This document shows positions 43,634-54,502 of a DNA stretch of 64,000 nucleotides, one piece after another (positions within the stretch are counted from its first letter, which is position 1; each line of letters starts with the position of its first letter). Location: positions 62,001 to 126,000 of the forward strand of contig LUVW01000005.1 of NCBI GenBank assembly GCA_001661515.1. Reading direction: 5' to 3'. Origin of the DNA: Capniomyces stellatus (Eukaryota; Kickxellomycota; Harpellomycetes; Harpellales; Legeriomycetaceae). The translations under genes and the position numbers were made by a program. Below the pieces are notes generated by a model, which was not told where the DNA came from, did not search any database, and was given only the letters and a program-made list of their open reading frames with translations.

Positions 43634-46232
43634 TTTCTTTCTATTCAATTTTGATTTTTGTTTTGTTCTTACTATTTTAATTGATTTTAAATAAAGTGTA
43701 AAAAGGAACCAAGAGACCAAATGCTGGTTTCTACGGGTTAGAGTCAAAAATCTTTTAAAAAAAGAATTAAACAAAGTCTGATACAGCTAAAGAGTGTGAC
43801 CTTAGGCAAGTGCATTTAGTTAGCTTTCGGAAATTGTGATTTGAATCTTCGTGTTGGCTCGTTTTTTTTTTTTTTTTACAATTATGCTTAATTATAATTC
43901 TACTTTATCTCGTCTGTTTCTATTTTTTAAGCAAGCTCGCATCTAAAAGCCCAATATGTGTTTGTCAGCCTTTGCAAGTGGGTTCAATTTGATCAAACCA
44001 ATGTCTGTATGCTTAAAAATATACAGTTTCCGTCCAGACAGGTTGAACACATTGGATATGATGGACTAATACCAGGTTATCTATAAATATGCCAACTCTT
44101 TTACTTCATGGGCTTCTCCATTCTTTTAGGGCCTTTGAGTTCCAAAACCACTGAATCATAAATATACGCTTTTCTACTATCAGCTAATTTTTATGAGCAC
44201 ATTCTCCATACTAACTTTGCACCTATCATGTATCGCGTTTCCCTCCTGCTTTTGCTGTATTTTACCTGTCGTTTAAAACATGGAAAGGATTCTACGTTTG
44301 CAGAGTGATTTTAAACGTTGTGATATAAAGTTCGGCTTTTGCGTACGTTCAAACCAAGTTGGTAGTTAAGTTTAACCAACCAGGTTTAAAAAGCTACAAC
44401 TTTTTAAAAGTGGGTATCCTTTTCTTCCAAAAATTGTGCCATTGATGGTTTATTTATAAACCAAGTTTGGTGGTTTGGTAGTTTGGTGAGGAGAGATGGC
44501 TATAAATAGGCAAGGTGATTTAAGTTAATTGAAATTAGGCGAGGCATGAGAAAAGATGTTATCAGCCTGATTGTTGATATGTCATGGATTAGAATAAAAC
44601 AAACAAAATTAAATTAAAGGCAAAAAAATAAAACTTTAATCACCAAAACCAACAGCCAACAACAAAGGAAATGCCATTAGCACACATCAGATAAGCGATA
44701 TAAATACATATATACATACTATACATATATATAAAGCTAAGATTGCATGTGTAGGGTGCATTGTCAAGTTGGCAAGTCTCGGTTTGTGGCAAGACTCTGA
44801 TGTATATAGGCATGATTGCGCAGGCTGTAGTAGTGTGGTGAATATATTACAAGATAATGGGCAGTTTTTTCAAAAGATAATATGTAAAAACAAATATGTA
44901 TTTGCATCAAGTCTTATAAGGCAGTTTTGTTATTTCCACCCTAGGGGAGTTCCCGCATCTAGGAATAAACAAGCAAAGAATAATTTGTACAAGTTAGATA
45001 CCGTCTTTTTGGTTTTTTTCTTTTATCGTTAAAGGCTTTGTGTTGGATCGCAAAAGTATCAATTGAATGACAGAATGAAATGAAACAAAGTAAAATAAGA
45101 TAGTGCAATAACATGGCCATTGACTAATTCCGAAATCAAGACTTACTGCTCAAAAATTCTAATCAAAGGCGTACATTTTATTCTATTTTCCTCAAGCGCG
45201 CATGTGAATTGGGTGAGTTTGGTTCTTACACATTGAGTGTCTATTCGGATTTAGAATTCAGATTTAGAATAGGCGATTTAAATCATACATTTACGTTTAC
45301 GTTCGTTGTTTAATTCAAACCAAAGCTACGGTCTGTTAAAGATGAATTGATGTTTGTACCATTGTTATCGCGCACTGCTTTGCTTTGCTGCATTTCTGCC
45401 AAGTATTATTTTTTTCTAGTACTAGTATTGCGGATTTACAGTTTATTGATAAAAAGAATGGTGGAAGTTGGGTAATTTTTTTTTTTTTTAACTTTTTTAG
45501 CCAAGGTTGAAATAATGATGCATATTTTTTTTGTTGTTATTATCGTTGTTTCAAACAAGATCCTGGAATTGGCGTTTCAGTTGAATAAAAAAGTTTATTT
45601 CAGTAGAAAAAAAAAAGTTAAAAACATTATTTATCGAAAGCGAGTGATTTTTCATTTAAATTTGATTACTGTGATGTTGATACCAATTGTTACAATCTCG
45701 AACTCAAGTAAAGGCGAGATGGGCTTAGCCAAATAGCGGCGAATGACTACAGAATAAAAGAAATGTACAATTCACTTTCAAAGCTCCACTACATTTAGCC
45801 AGTGTATAGTTTGTGTTATGGCTCATACAAGTGTTGCCGGTTAGTTGAGCCGGAAGTATTGCTTGAGAAATAAGTCTTTTTAACAAAAATACGATGGTTA
45901 TGACTAAAATAACTTGGCAAAAACGTTCACCACAAATTAAAATCTAGGAAAACAAAGGACAATTGGTGGAAATTCTTTGATGAATGAGAGATGAGACGAA
46001 CTGGTGATAGATTTAAACGAAACAAGATTCTAGGCATCAGTTTGCTTGAAGGTCAATTCCATTATTTTGTTGAAGGTTTAAATAGCACTTTTTACCATCA
46101 ACACTTTTTCACTGTTGGCGATTTGTATTTAAAAAGCAAGACTTCAGGGCGCTTGGAAAAGAGCAAGAGTCTTTTCAACAACTAAAATTTTAAAAGCCAA
46201 AATCCAAAAAGCAAAAAGCAAAAACACAAAAC
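43634..46232. other. Intergenic, no gene recognised
   Basis: AT-rich sequence with T14 near 43864-43878 and scattered small frames (44769-45032, 45515-45736, 45991-46185) that have no motifs. Nothing is supportable. Confidence 0.4.
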
Positions 46233-46472
46233 TTGGACAGAATAGATGAACGAATCGTTAGCTTCAACAAGTTAGGGAAGGAGGAGTGTACTAGTGACAA
46301 GTGTATCTGGGAGGATATCGAGAAAGCGAGAGAGTATGCAGAGTACAATTTTCATGCCACAGGACCAGTTAATGGACATATTGAGATCCACAACAAAGTG
46401 TGTGGCGATAATAGAAAACGTGTAAACTTCAAAGGGAAGAATACGACCTTTACACCATTTTCAAGTCTCTAA
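46233..46472 (+). CDS. Possible exon of an unidentified protein
   Basis: A 79-codon frame without an ATG (first in-frame candidate is TTG), reading RIVSFNKLGKEECTSDKCIW then EDIEKAREYAEYNFHATGPV and ending at TAA. The charged, Cys-containing composition looks protein-like, and it may be a 3' exon. No upstream exon was identified with confidence. Confidence 0.25.
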   Translation: MDRIDERIVSFNKLGKEECTSDKCIWEDIEKAREYAEYNFHATGPVNGHIEIHNKVCGDNRKRVNFKGKNTTFTPFSSL

Positions 46473-46520
46473 TTTATGTTCCATTGGAATTGTTGACCAG
46501 AATTTAAATAGTTGAAAAAA

Positions 46521-46595
46521 TAGTAATAGTAATAGTAATAGTAATAGTAATAGTAATAGTAATAGTAATAGTAATAGTAATAGTAATAGTAATAG
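46521..46595 (+). repeat. TAGTAA hexanucleotide array
   Basis: About twelve perfect TAGTAA units between two unassigned regions. Confidence 0.97.
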
Positions 46596-47778
46596 CGATG
46601 AATGACTTGATATAGATGTTTTGTTTATGTTAATTTTAGTTTGTTGAGCCTAATAAATGAGCTAGAATAGAAGCTGTAAAAAAGGTTATATTTTGCTGGG
46701 AGATATGTAATATAAAGTGAATAAAATAAAGTAGACGCAGAAAAAGTCTGGGTGTCATGTGACATAATGTTTAGGTGCAGGTAGCAAGGTCTGCAGCGAT
46801 GAAACGGTGAGTGTAGCTGAAAAATATAAAAATTGATAGACAATAAAAGGGAGTAGCGGAGTCTAGAAAGTTTGTGTAGTTAGATTGTTTTTTTTTACAA
46901 CTTGCGTAGAAAAGAAACCAGCAAGAAAGATTATAACTCAAATACTATTTACACGAAAAATGCGCAGTTGGTGAGAGAAAAGAGAAAATGCACTGCTTAT
47001 AATAAGGTGCATAGACAAGTTATATGAGAAAGTTGGAAAGAGGAGACAAAAAGTGGTAGTGAAATGGGGGAGTTGAACAAAGTAAAAAAAGATAACAAAA
47101 GATTTAGAAAAATGAAGAAAACGGTTTTGATGAATTTTATTTTATTTATTTTATTTTTAATTTTTTGGAATGCTGGAGAAAAATAAGATTATAGAAATGA
47201 GGAATAGTAATAGGCGAATTGAAAAAAGCAAGCAAAAAGAAAATAGAAAAGAGAAAACAAAGGATAAAATGGTAATAAAGATAAAAGAAGAAAAAAAAGG
47301 GAAAATCAAGACGAAAATAAAAGAAAATTATAAATAAATAGAAGCAAAAAAAAAAAGAAAAAAAATAGCTAGGTTTGGTAAATTCAGAACAGTATAGCAC
47401 AAATACTGAAAGCATATTAATCTAAAGCCGGCGATTAAGAGAACAAAAGTAAAAAAAAAAAAACAAGAAACTCGAGACGGACGACCAAGTCGTAGTAGGA
47501 ATAACAGGGAAAGCAATAAAAAATAACAATAAACAGAAACAAAAACAGGCTAATCAGTTAAAGATTTACAAAACAAACAAACAAGCAAATCGGTAGTGTA
47601 AAGAGAACGGATTAGGAATAAGGGAGATATCTGTAAGGTTGAAGATTGGTAAATAAAACAACATCGACAAAACAAGAAAGAGACCTAGATAAACGGGGGG
47701 AGATAAAGAAAAGAACAAAAGAATAGAGCAAACAACAAAAGAGGATAGATTTTTTAAAAAAAAAACGCAAATAAAAGA
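46596..47778. other. Upstream region of the NUP98-96 gene
   Basis: The plus strand is strongly purine-biased (long A/G runs, 46900-47760), ending directly before the ATG. No coding sequence. It presumably includes the promoter and 5' UTR. Confidence 0.4.
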
Positions 47779-50700
47779 ATGTTTGGATCAAGTGGGGGCT
47801 TTGGATCAGGAGGGTTTGGATTTAACCAAAACAATGCACAAAAGCCAGCACAACAAGCTGGAGGGTTGTTTGGCAGCACGGCAACACAAGGAGCGACACC
47901 GGGTAAGTAGTCTTGAATGGGAAACTTGGATAAGAGGATATTAAAGCAATGAAGGATATGAAATAGGCAAAAGTTGGAAGTAGTTTTTTTTTTGTTTTTT
48001 TTTTTAAAAACATAAAGTGTGATGAAATGGAATAGGGTTTGGAGCAACTAATACAGGGTTTGGAGCAACGGCGGGGGGTTTTGGGCAGCAGGCGGCGACA
48101 ACCAACACAGGCTTTGGAGCGGCAGCAGGAACTGGGGGAGGCATGTTTGGGTCAGGTAAGTATAGAGAGAAATAGAGTATAAGAGAGGAATAGAGTATAA
48201 GAGAGGAATAAATAAAAAGAGTAGAGTATAAAGTAAAAAAAGATGTTTTAATGATGAAATAGGGGGTCAAGGAGGGTTTGGAGGAGTGGGTGGAGGAGCA
48301 GGAGTAGGGGGAGCGGGGGGAATGTTTGGAGGTGCAGGGGGAGCGGCGGGAGGTGGAATGTTTTCGTCGGCAGGGGCAACAAACACACAGGCGGGAGTGG
48401 GAGGATTTGGGGGAACAACATCAGGGTTTGGGGTAGGAGGATTTGGGGCGGGAACAGCAGCAACAAACAATGGAACATCGCAAATACCATTCCAGCCAAA
48501 GTCAGAAAAGAATGCAACGACGGGGATAATGGAGTCAATGCAGACAATAGTGGCAATGGACGCGTACAACCAGTGGTCATTGGAGGAGCTTCGGGTGCAA
48601 GACTACATGGCAAACCGCAAGTATGGAGGAGATGGAGGAGTAGGAGTAGGAGTAGGAGTAGGAGTAGGGGGACAGACAGGGTTTGGATTTGGAGGAGCAG
48701 GACAGAGTGGGGGAATTGGAGCAGCAGGATCACCAGCAAGAGGAATGTTTGGGGGAGCAGCAACAGGGGGAGGATTTGGAGCAAGCACGTTAGGGTTTGG
48801 ACAAGCAGCAGGGACTACAGGAGCAACAACAGGATTTGGAGCAACACAAGGGACAGGATTTGGGGGAACAACATCAGGGTTTGGGGGAGGAGGATTTGGG
48901 GCAAATACAGGAGTAGGAGCAGGGCAAAGCACAGGATTTGGGGCAACAAACACGGCAACAACGGGAGGATTTGGGTTTGGACAGGGGGCAACACCAGCAA
49001 CAGCAGGGGGATTTGGAGCAGGACAGAGTACAGGATTTGGAGCAACAAACACAGGCGCTACAGGAGGGTTTGGGTTTGGACAAGGGGCAACAAACACAGC
49101 AGCAACAGGAGGATTTGGATTTGGAGCAACAGCAGCAAAGCCAGCAGGTACAGGATTCTCGTTTGGAGGAGCAGCAGCAACAACACCAGCAGTAGGAGGG
49201 TTTGGAGCAACTAATACAGGGTTTGGAGCGACTAATACAGCAGCAACAGGAGGATTTGGATTTGGAGCAACAGCAGCAAAGCCAGCAGGCACAGGATTCT
49301 CGTTTGGAGGAGCAGCAGCAACAACACCAGCAGTAGGAGGGTTTGGAGCCAAGCCAACATTAGGAGGGTTTGGAGCAACACAGAATACAGGATTTGGAGC
49401 AACCAACACTCAAACAGGAGCAGGAGCAGGAGCAGGAGCAGGAACAGGAGGAGGATTGTTTGGAAGCAAACCGGCAACATTAGGAGGAGGAATGTTTAGT
49501 AATGCAGCAGGAGGAGCAGGAACAGGAGGAGGATTGTTTGGAAGTAAACCAGCAGTAGGAGGAGGAATGTTTAGTAATGCAGCAGGAAGTACAAGTGCAG
49601 GAGGAGGATTGTTTGGTAATGCAGGCGGGGGACTCCAGGCAAACACCGGGGCAAGTACAGGGATGTTTGGGGGGGCAGCCGGGGGAGGATTTGGGGCACA
49701 AAATCAACTGCAGAATCAAAACCAGGCACAAGCACAGGGGTTGGGGTTGGGACAAGGCCAGGCAGGGACGATGGGGGGAGGAATGTTTGGAGGCCTGAAC
49801 AAGCCAGCAGGAACAGCAGGTACAGGACTGTTTGGAAGCTCAGGAACAACAGGTACAGGAATGTTTGGAGGGTCAGGCACAGCAGGTACAGGAATGTTTG
49901 GAGGCGGATCAACAACAACAGGAACATCAGGAGGTCTTTTTGGTAACACGATGACAAACACCAACCAAGGAATGTTTGGAAACTCTGCTGCAACAACAAC
50001 AGCCACTTCAGGTGGGTTAGGATCAAGTATGGGGATGGGAATGGGAATGGGAATGGGAATGGGGATGGGAATGGGGGCAGGTGTTGGAGGAGCTATGGGG
50101 AACAGCCAGGCTCCACTTTTTGCTTCAGCCAATCAGCAGCCATTTGGAAACAATCCTTTGTTTAGCTTGGCAGCAGGAGCAACGTCTGCACAAAACATAT
50201 CAAACGACCTGAAACAAGGGCAACTAACGGCAACACCAGTAGAGTTGGGACAGGGTAGTATAGGAATAGGGGGGGGAGTAGGAGGAGTAGGAGGAGTAGG
50301 AGGAGGAGGAGGAGGAACTGAGCAGCCATTTGCAAAAAAGAAACCAATTGCATCGTTGGTACTGGGAACGCCAAGAACTTTGGGCGCAAGTGGAGGAGGG
50401 TTGAGAGGCAGAAACAGGAGTTTTGTTGGGGGAGGACTGGGGACTCAGGGATTAGTTTCAGGTAAAAGTCGGGTGTCTGGCGGGGGAAGCAGTTTGAGTT
50501 CAGGGATGTTTGGTGAAACCGGATTTTTGTCGCCAATGGGAACAATGAGAACAGGAATCACCAGGCTAACACCAAAGCATAAGGTGGAGTTGCCAGGCAG
50601 AGATAACGGTAAGGGTATTGAAGAAGAAGGGAAGGGTGGGGAGAGTAGATTTAATAAGTTGGGATTGGACCATAGCAAACAGATCAAGGATATGAGATTT

Positions 50701-53700
50701 GAGTTCTCAAGAGGGTCTGGGAACAGCCAGCAGGCAGGGATGGAAATAAGACCAGGGAATTTGAACATCAACAAAAGAGAGAGAACAGTAAGCATCAACC
50801 AGAATGCAGACATTAGTAGTAATACAGATCTAGGATTAGGGTCAGGATTAGGGTCGGGTTCAGGGTCAGGATTAGGGTCGGGGACTCGAGCAAATGAAAG
50901 TCATAATGTGGATTTGAATCAAGATTTGAACGTAGAGGGTGAAAGTGTAGGTGAAGATAATGATGGTTCTAGTCATAATTACTGGACAGTTCCGACAATT
51001 GAAGAGCTGCGCAAAATGCCACAGGAAAAGCTCAAGTCAGTGGAAGGGTTCATGTGTGGGCGGTACGGAGTGGGCCAAGTACGGTTTTCGTCTCCAGTAG
51101 ACCTGACAAGCGTGGGGGCAATAGCAGCAATTCCAGGCAAAATTATCATCTTTGACAACAAGGTGTGTACAGTGTACCCAGACGACAACACAAAGCCACC
51201 CAGAGGCAGTGGGCTGAATGTACCGGCTGTGATATCACTCGAAAACTGCTGGCCCCTGGACCGTTCAAACCGGGAAATGGTGGTGGATATGGGAGATCCA
51301 AGAGTCCGCAACCATATAAGGAGGCTTAAAAGAGTACCAGAGACTGAGTTTATTGATTTTGTTGATGGTAACTGGATATTTAAAGTCGATCATTTTTCAC
51401 GATACGGAATAGATTTTGACAATCAACAACAACAACAAGAAGAAGAAGAAGTTGAACAAGTTGAACAAGAAGAAATCGAGCAGGGTTTTTGTAAAGCCGT
51501 CGTTATTCCAATCAATAATAATTCTATCATTAATAACATGAACATTCTTGTATCTAATGATAGTAAACAGGGTAACGGCGGCGATAATGTCAACTTTTTT
51601 GTCGACAACAATAACAATAACAATAACAATAACAATAACAATAACAATAACAATGAAAAAGAAAAAGAAAAAGAAAAAGAAAAAGAAAAAGAAACGAGAC
51701 AGGAAAAGTTGGTTAGAACAAACAATAATAATAATAATAACAATATAAAGAGAAAAATGACAGATAATAGTGATGATAAAGATGAAAAAGATGAAAAAAA
51801 GAAAAAATCAAGCCTAGTTTCAAGTATAAATCAACCACAAACCACAAGAGAAGCAGGAATCGATGCAGGACTGATGATGGGTCGAAGCTGTAGAGTAGGG
51901 TTTGGACCAGGTGGATTAATGTTGATGAGAGTATCAGGTTTAAAAGAAACTACACCAAAAAACTATATGCCAAGTAGCCTAGTGATGATTCGGAAAATCC
52001 CATTGTTTGAAGACTGTGGATCAGCACCAACAACCAATCAAAATCAAATACAGTGGAATGGTGCAGTTATACAAGCTCAGAAACAGTTTATGAAAGTAAA
52101 AACATCCAAAAATACACTGATTCCTCATATCGAATTTGATGGGAAAAAGGCAGCAGAACTCGAGTTCTCCAAACTAATCAGGACCATTGATGAGGAATTA
52201 ACAACCAAAATGGCTCAAGGAATTCCAAGTGAAGAAAGGCAGATTTTAGAGTTGGGATCAAGTCTGTTTGACAATAATAACAAAGAAGATAAAGATAATA
52301 AAGATGATAAAAATGATAATGATAAATTGGTGAAGCGATCAGTGTCCAAATGGCTCAAACAATCCGTCAAAAATAAAGTTGTTCAGTCAGTCGATGCAAG
52401 TCAAAGTTCTGCAGAAAAGATATACAGCTACCTGAGCGGAATGCAGATCGAGTCGGCGTGTTTGGAAGCTGTCAAGGCCGGAAACTACAGACTGGCTACT
52501 CTGATTAGTCAGCTGGCCAGTGGTGGTGTTGGAAGTGGAGGTGGTGGCCATTCTGAAATGAAACGATTGGTTCAAATGCAACTACAAATATGGCATACTT
52601 GTACCAAGAACTGTACCAAATCTGGATCTGGAATTGGTGTAGAAAAAGAGTACTTGAAAGTTTATTCATTGATGGCTGGTGACTTTAAAAGTTCAAATCT
52701 GAATTTGGATTCAGATTCAGATTTGGATTGGATGAGATCGTTTGGACTAGTGTTGTGGTATGGTGGTCAAATCAATAGTCGACTGGCCGAGTTGGTTGAC
52801 CAATACACCAGTCTTTTTGCGGAATCCAAACTGACTAAACCAACACCAGAATGGAAATCAAGAACAGAATCAAGAGCAGAGTTGAGATTGGGAGTAAAGA
52901 AGAATCAAGTGTTTGATGCGAGGTACAATTTACTGAGTTTGTACAGCAGAATCAGTACTAGTAAAAGTACTAGTAAAAGTACTAGTAAAAGTACTAGTAA
53001 AAGTACTAGTAAAAGTACTAGTAAAAGTACTAGTAAAAGTACTAGTAAAAGTACTAGTAAAAGTACTAGTAAAAGTACTAGTAAAAGTACTAGTAAAAGT
53101 ACTAGTAAAAGTACTAGTAAAAGTACTAGTAAAAGTACTAGTAAAAGTACTAGTAAAAGTACTAGTAAAAGTACTAGTAAAAGTACTAGTAAAAGTACTA
53201 GTAAAAGTACTAGTAAAAGTACTAGTAAAAGTACTAGTAATCTTGATAGTAAAAGTCTAGTAAATGAAGTGTTGGATTCCAAGTCATACTCTGCAAACTG
53301 TGGAGATGTGAGGTTGGCTTACATTGTATCGTTTGTTTTGAAAAGTAAGCAAATAGCTACTGTGGAGTCTCAAACGGCCGACTTTATGAAAACGAGTATG
53401 GCGGCTCAGCTGGACTTGCTGGGGCTTGAAAAGTGGGCGATTTACGTGTTGATGCAGATTGATAATGAGCAGAATAGACATGCGCAGGTTGTAGAGTACA
53501 TTGACCGCAATGCTGCCCAGCCGTTTGACCAGTTAGTCTGTGACGCAGCAGCCGACCACATTGTTCAGTTGTGGGTTGATGGAGGCAAGAGTGTAGAGAT
53601 TGGTAGTGTGAAGACGCAAAAGTGTGGATTTGACGTGTTTGGTGCGTTTGTTGTTGATGAACTTTGTGTTCCAGAATCTGTTGTTGCTCGTGCAAAGTAC

Positions 53701-54378
53701 CGTGCTGTTTCAAATGCCATCCATGCTTTTACTGCCAATGTTCCGGTATTTCACCGCTTTTTGGTTGTTTTGGCTGCTTGTAGGCTGCTTATTGTGCTCG
53801 ATGATCCCTTCAACTTGTTTCGTCTAGTATTTACCAATCTGGTTCCCCTTGTTCTTCTTGCAGATCCTGACTCTCGTGTTGCCGATTACAAGCTGGTTCG
53901 CACCATGATTGGGTATATTGTTGATATGTGCCATTCTGACCCTGAACTAGCCCTTCGCGGTAACAGAAACTCGGCTCTTTTGAATATCTTTGTCATTTAC
54001 CTTGAACTTGTTGACGATTTGCCTCCTGTTCTTGCCCGGTTTGCCCAATCTAACGCTTCCACCAATCACCAATTCCTTCTTTACAATAACAACCAAACTC
54101 CCAAGTTGCTTTCTCTCTATTTGGAAAAGGCTAATTCCATTCTCCAACTTATTTCCTCCTTGCCTCCACCAACTCCCAGCAGCACTGATGCTTTGATCTT
54201 ATCTCATGTTTCTGCCGTTGTTGCTGGAATCGTCGTTACTTTGTCAAACATCCAAATCCCTACCACCACCACTGTCTCAACTCATCACGTCTTTTCCAAA
54301 CTACCAACTATTGGTTTTGATGTCCGTGTTGATGTAGTGTCTCATTTGGCTGATTCTTGTTTGCATTCCTTCTTTTAA
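47779..54378 (+). CDS. NUP98: NUP98-NUP96 (Nup145-type) nucleoporin precursor
   Basis: Nuclear pore protein whose autocleavage releases an FG nucleoporin and a scaffold subunit. Exons are 47779-47902, 48036-48155 and 48263-54378; 2119 residues. N-terminal GLFG/FG repeats are split by a GLEBS motif (about residues 155-202, ending SLEELRVQDYMANRKYG) that binds Gle2/Rae1. The autoproteolytic domain spans about 988-1130 (YWTVPTIEELRKMP, WIFKVDHFSRYG). Cleavage is expected between F1126 and S1127. The C-terminal part (about 993 residues) starts with Asn- and Lys/Glu-rich repeats, then GRSCRVGFGPGGLMLM of the Nup96/Nup145C type, then an all-helical region. That region is interrupted at about 1646-1737 by 23 copies of STSK. 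The precursor is larger than human NUP98-96 (about 1800). It is convergent with VMS1. Confidence 0.95.
51607..51690 (+). repeat. Coding microsatellites: AACAAT (Asn) then GAAAAA (Glu-Lys)
   Basis: AACAAT units encode an uninterrupted Asn run and pass directly into GAAAAA units encoding alternating Glu-Lys. They lie in the linker shortly after the autoproteolysis site, in the new N-terminal region of the Nup96-like product. A second Asn run follows at about 51721-51744. Confidence 0.95.
52954..53229 (+). repeat. 12-bp coding minisatellite, 23 identical units
   Basis: AGTACTAGTAAA repeated 23 times without a visible mismatch, encoding Ser-Thr-Ser-Lys each time. A 24th unit ends in AAT (Asn). 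The flanks return to normal coding sequence in frame. Confidence 0.98.
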
Positions 54379-54399
54379 TTTTTATTAATTTAACCTTTT

Positions 54400-54470
54400 A
54401 TTTATTTTATTTTATTTTATTTTATTTTATTCTATTCTATTAATTTAATTTAATTTAATTTAATTTAATT
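54400..54470 (+). repeat. TTTTA then TTTAA pentanucleotide arrays
   Basis: Two adjoining pentanucleotide arrays fill most of the 124 bp between the NUP98-96 and VMS1 stop codons, so both 3' UTRs probably lie in satellite DNA. Confidence 0.95.
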
Positions 54471-54502
54471 TTTTATTTAATACTAAACACTAAATACAAC
54501 AA

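Noticed and set aside
48603..49409. Long minus-strand Pro/Val/Ala-rich frames and Arg/Trp-rich plus-strand frames
   Set aside because: They are shadows of the FG-repeat region of NUP98-96; the low-complexity repeats keep all frames open.
52954..53229. CRISPR-like regular array
   Set aside because: There are no spacers; it is a head-to-tail 12-bp coding repeat in a eukaryotic gene.
52905..53282. A minus-strand frame of repeated Leu-Val-Leu units, superficially like a membrane protein
   Set aside because: It is the complement of the STSK minisatellite, open only because the 12-bp unit lacks stops on both strands.
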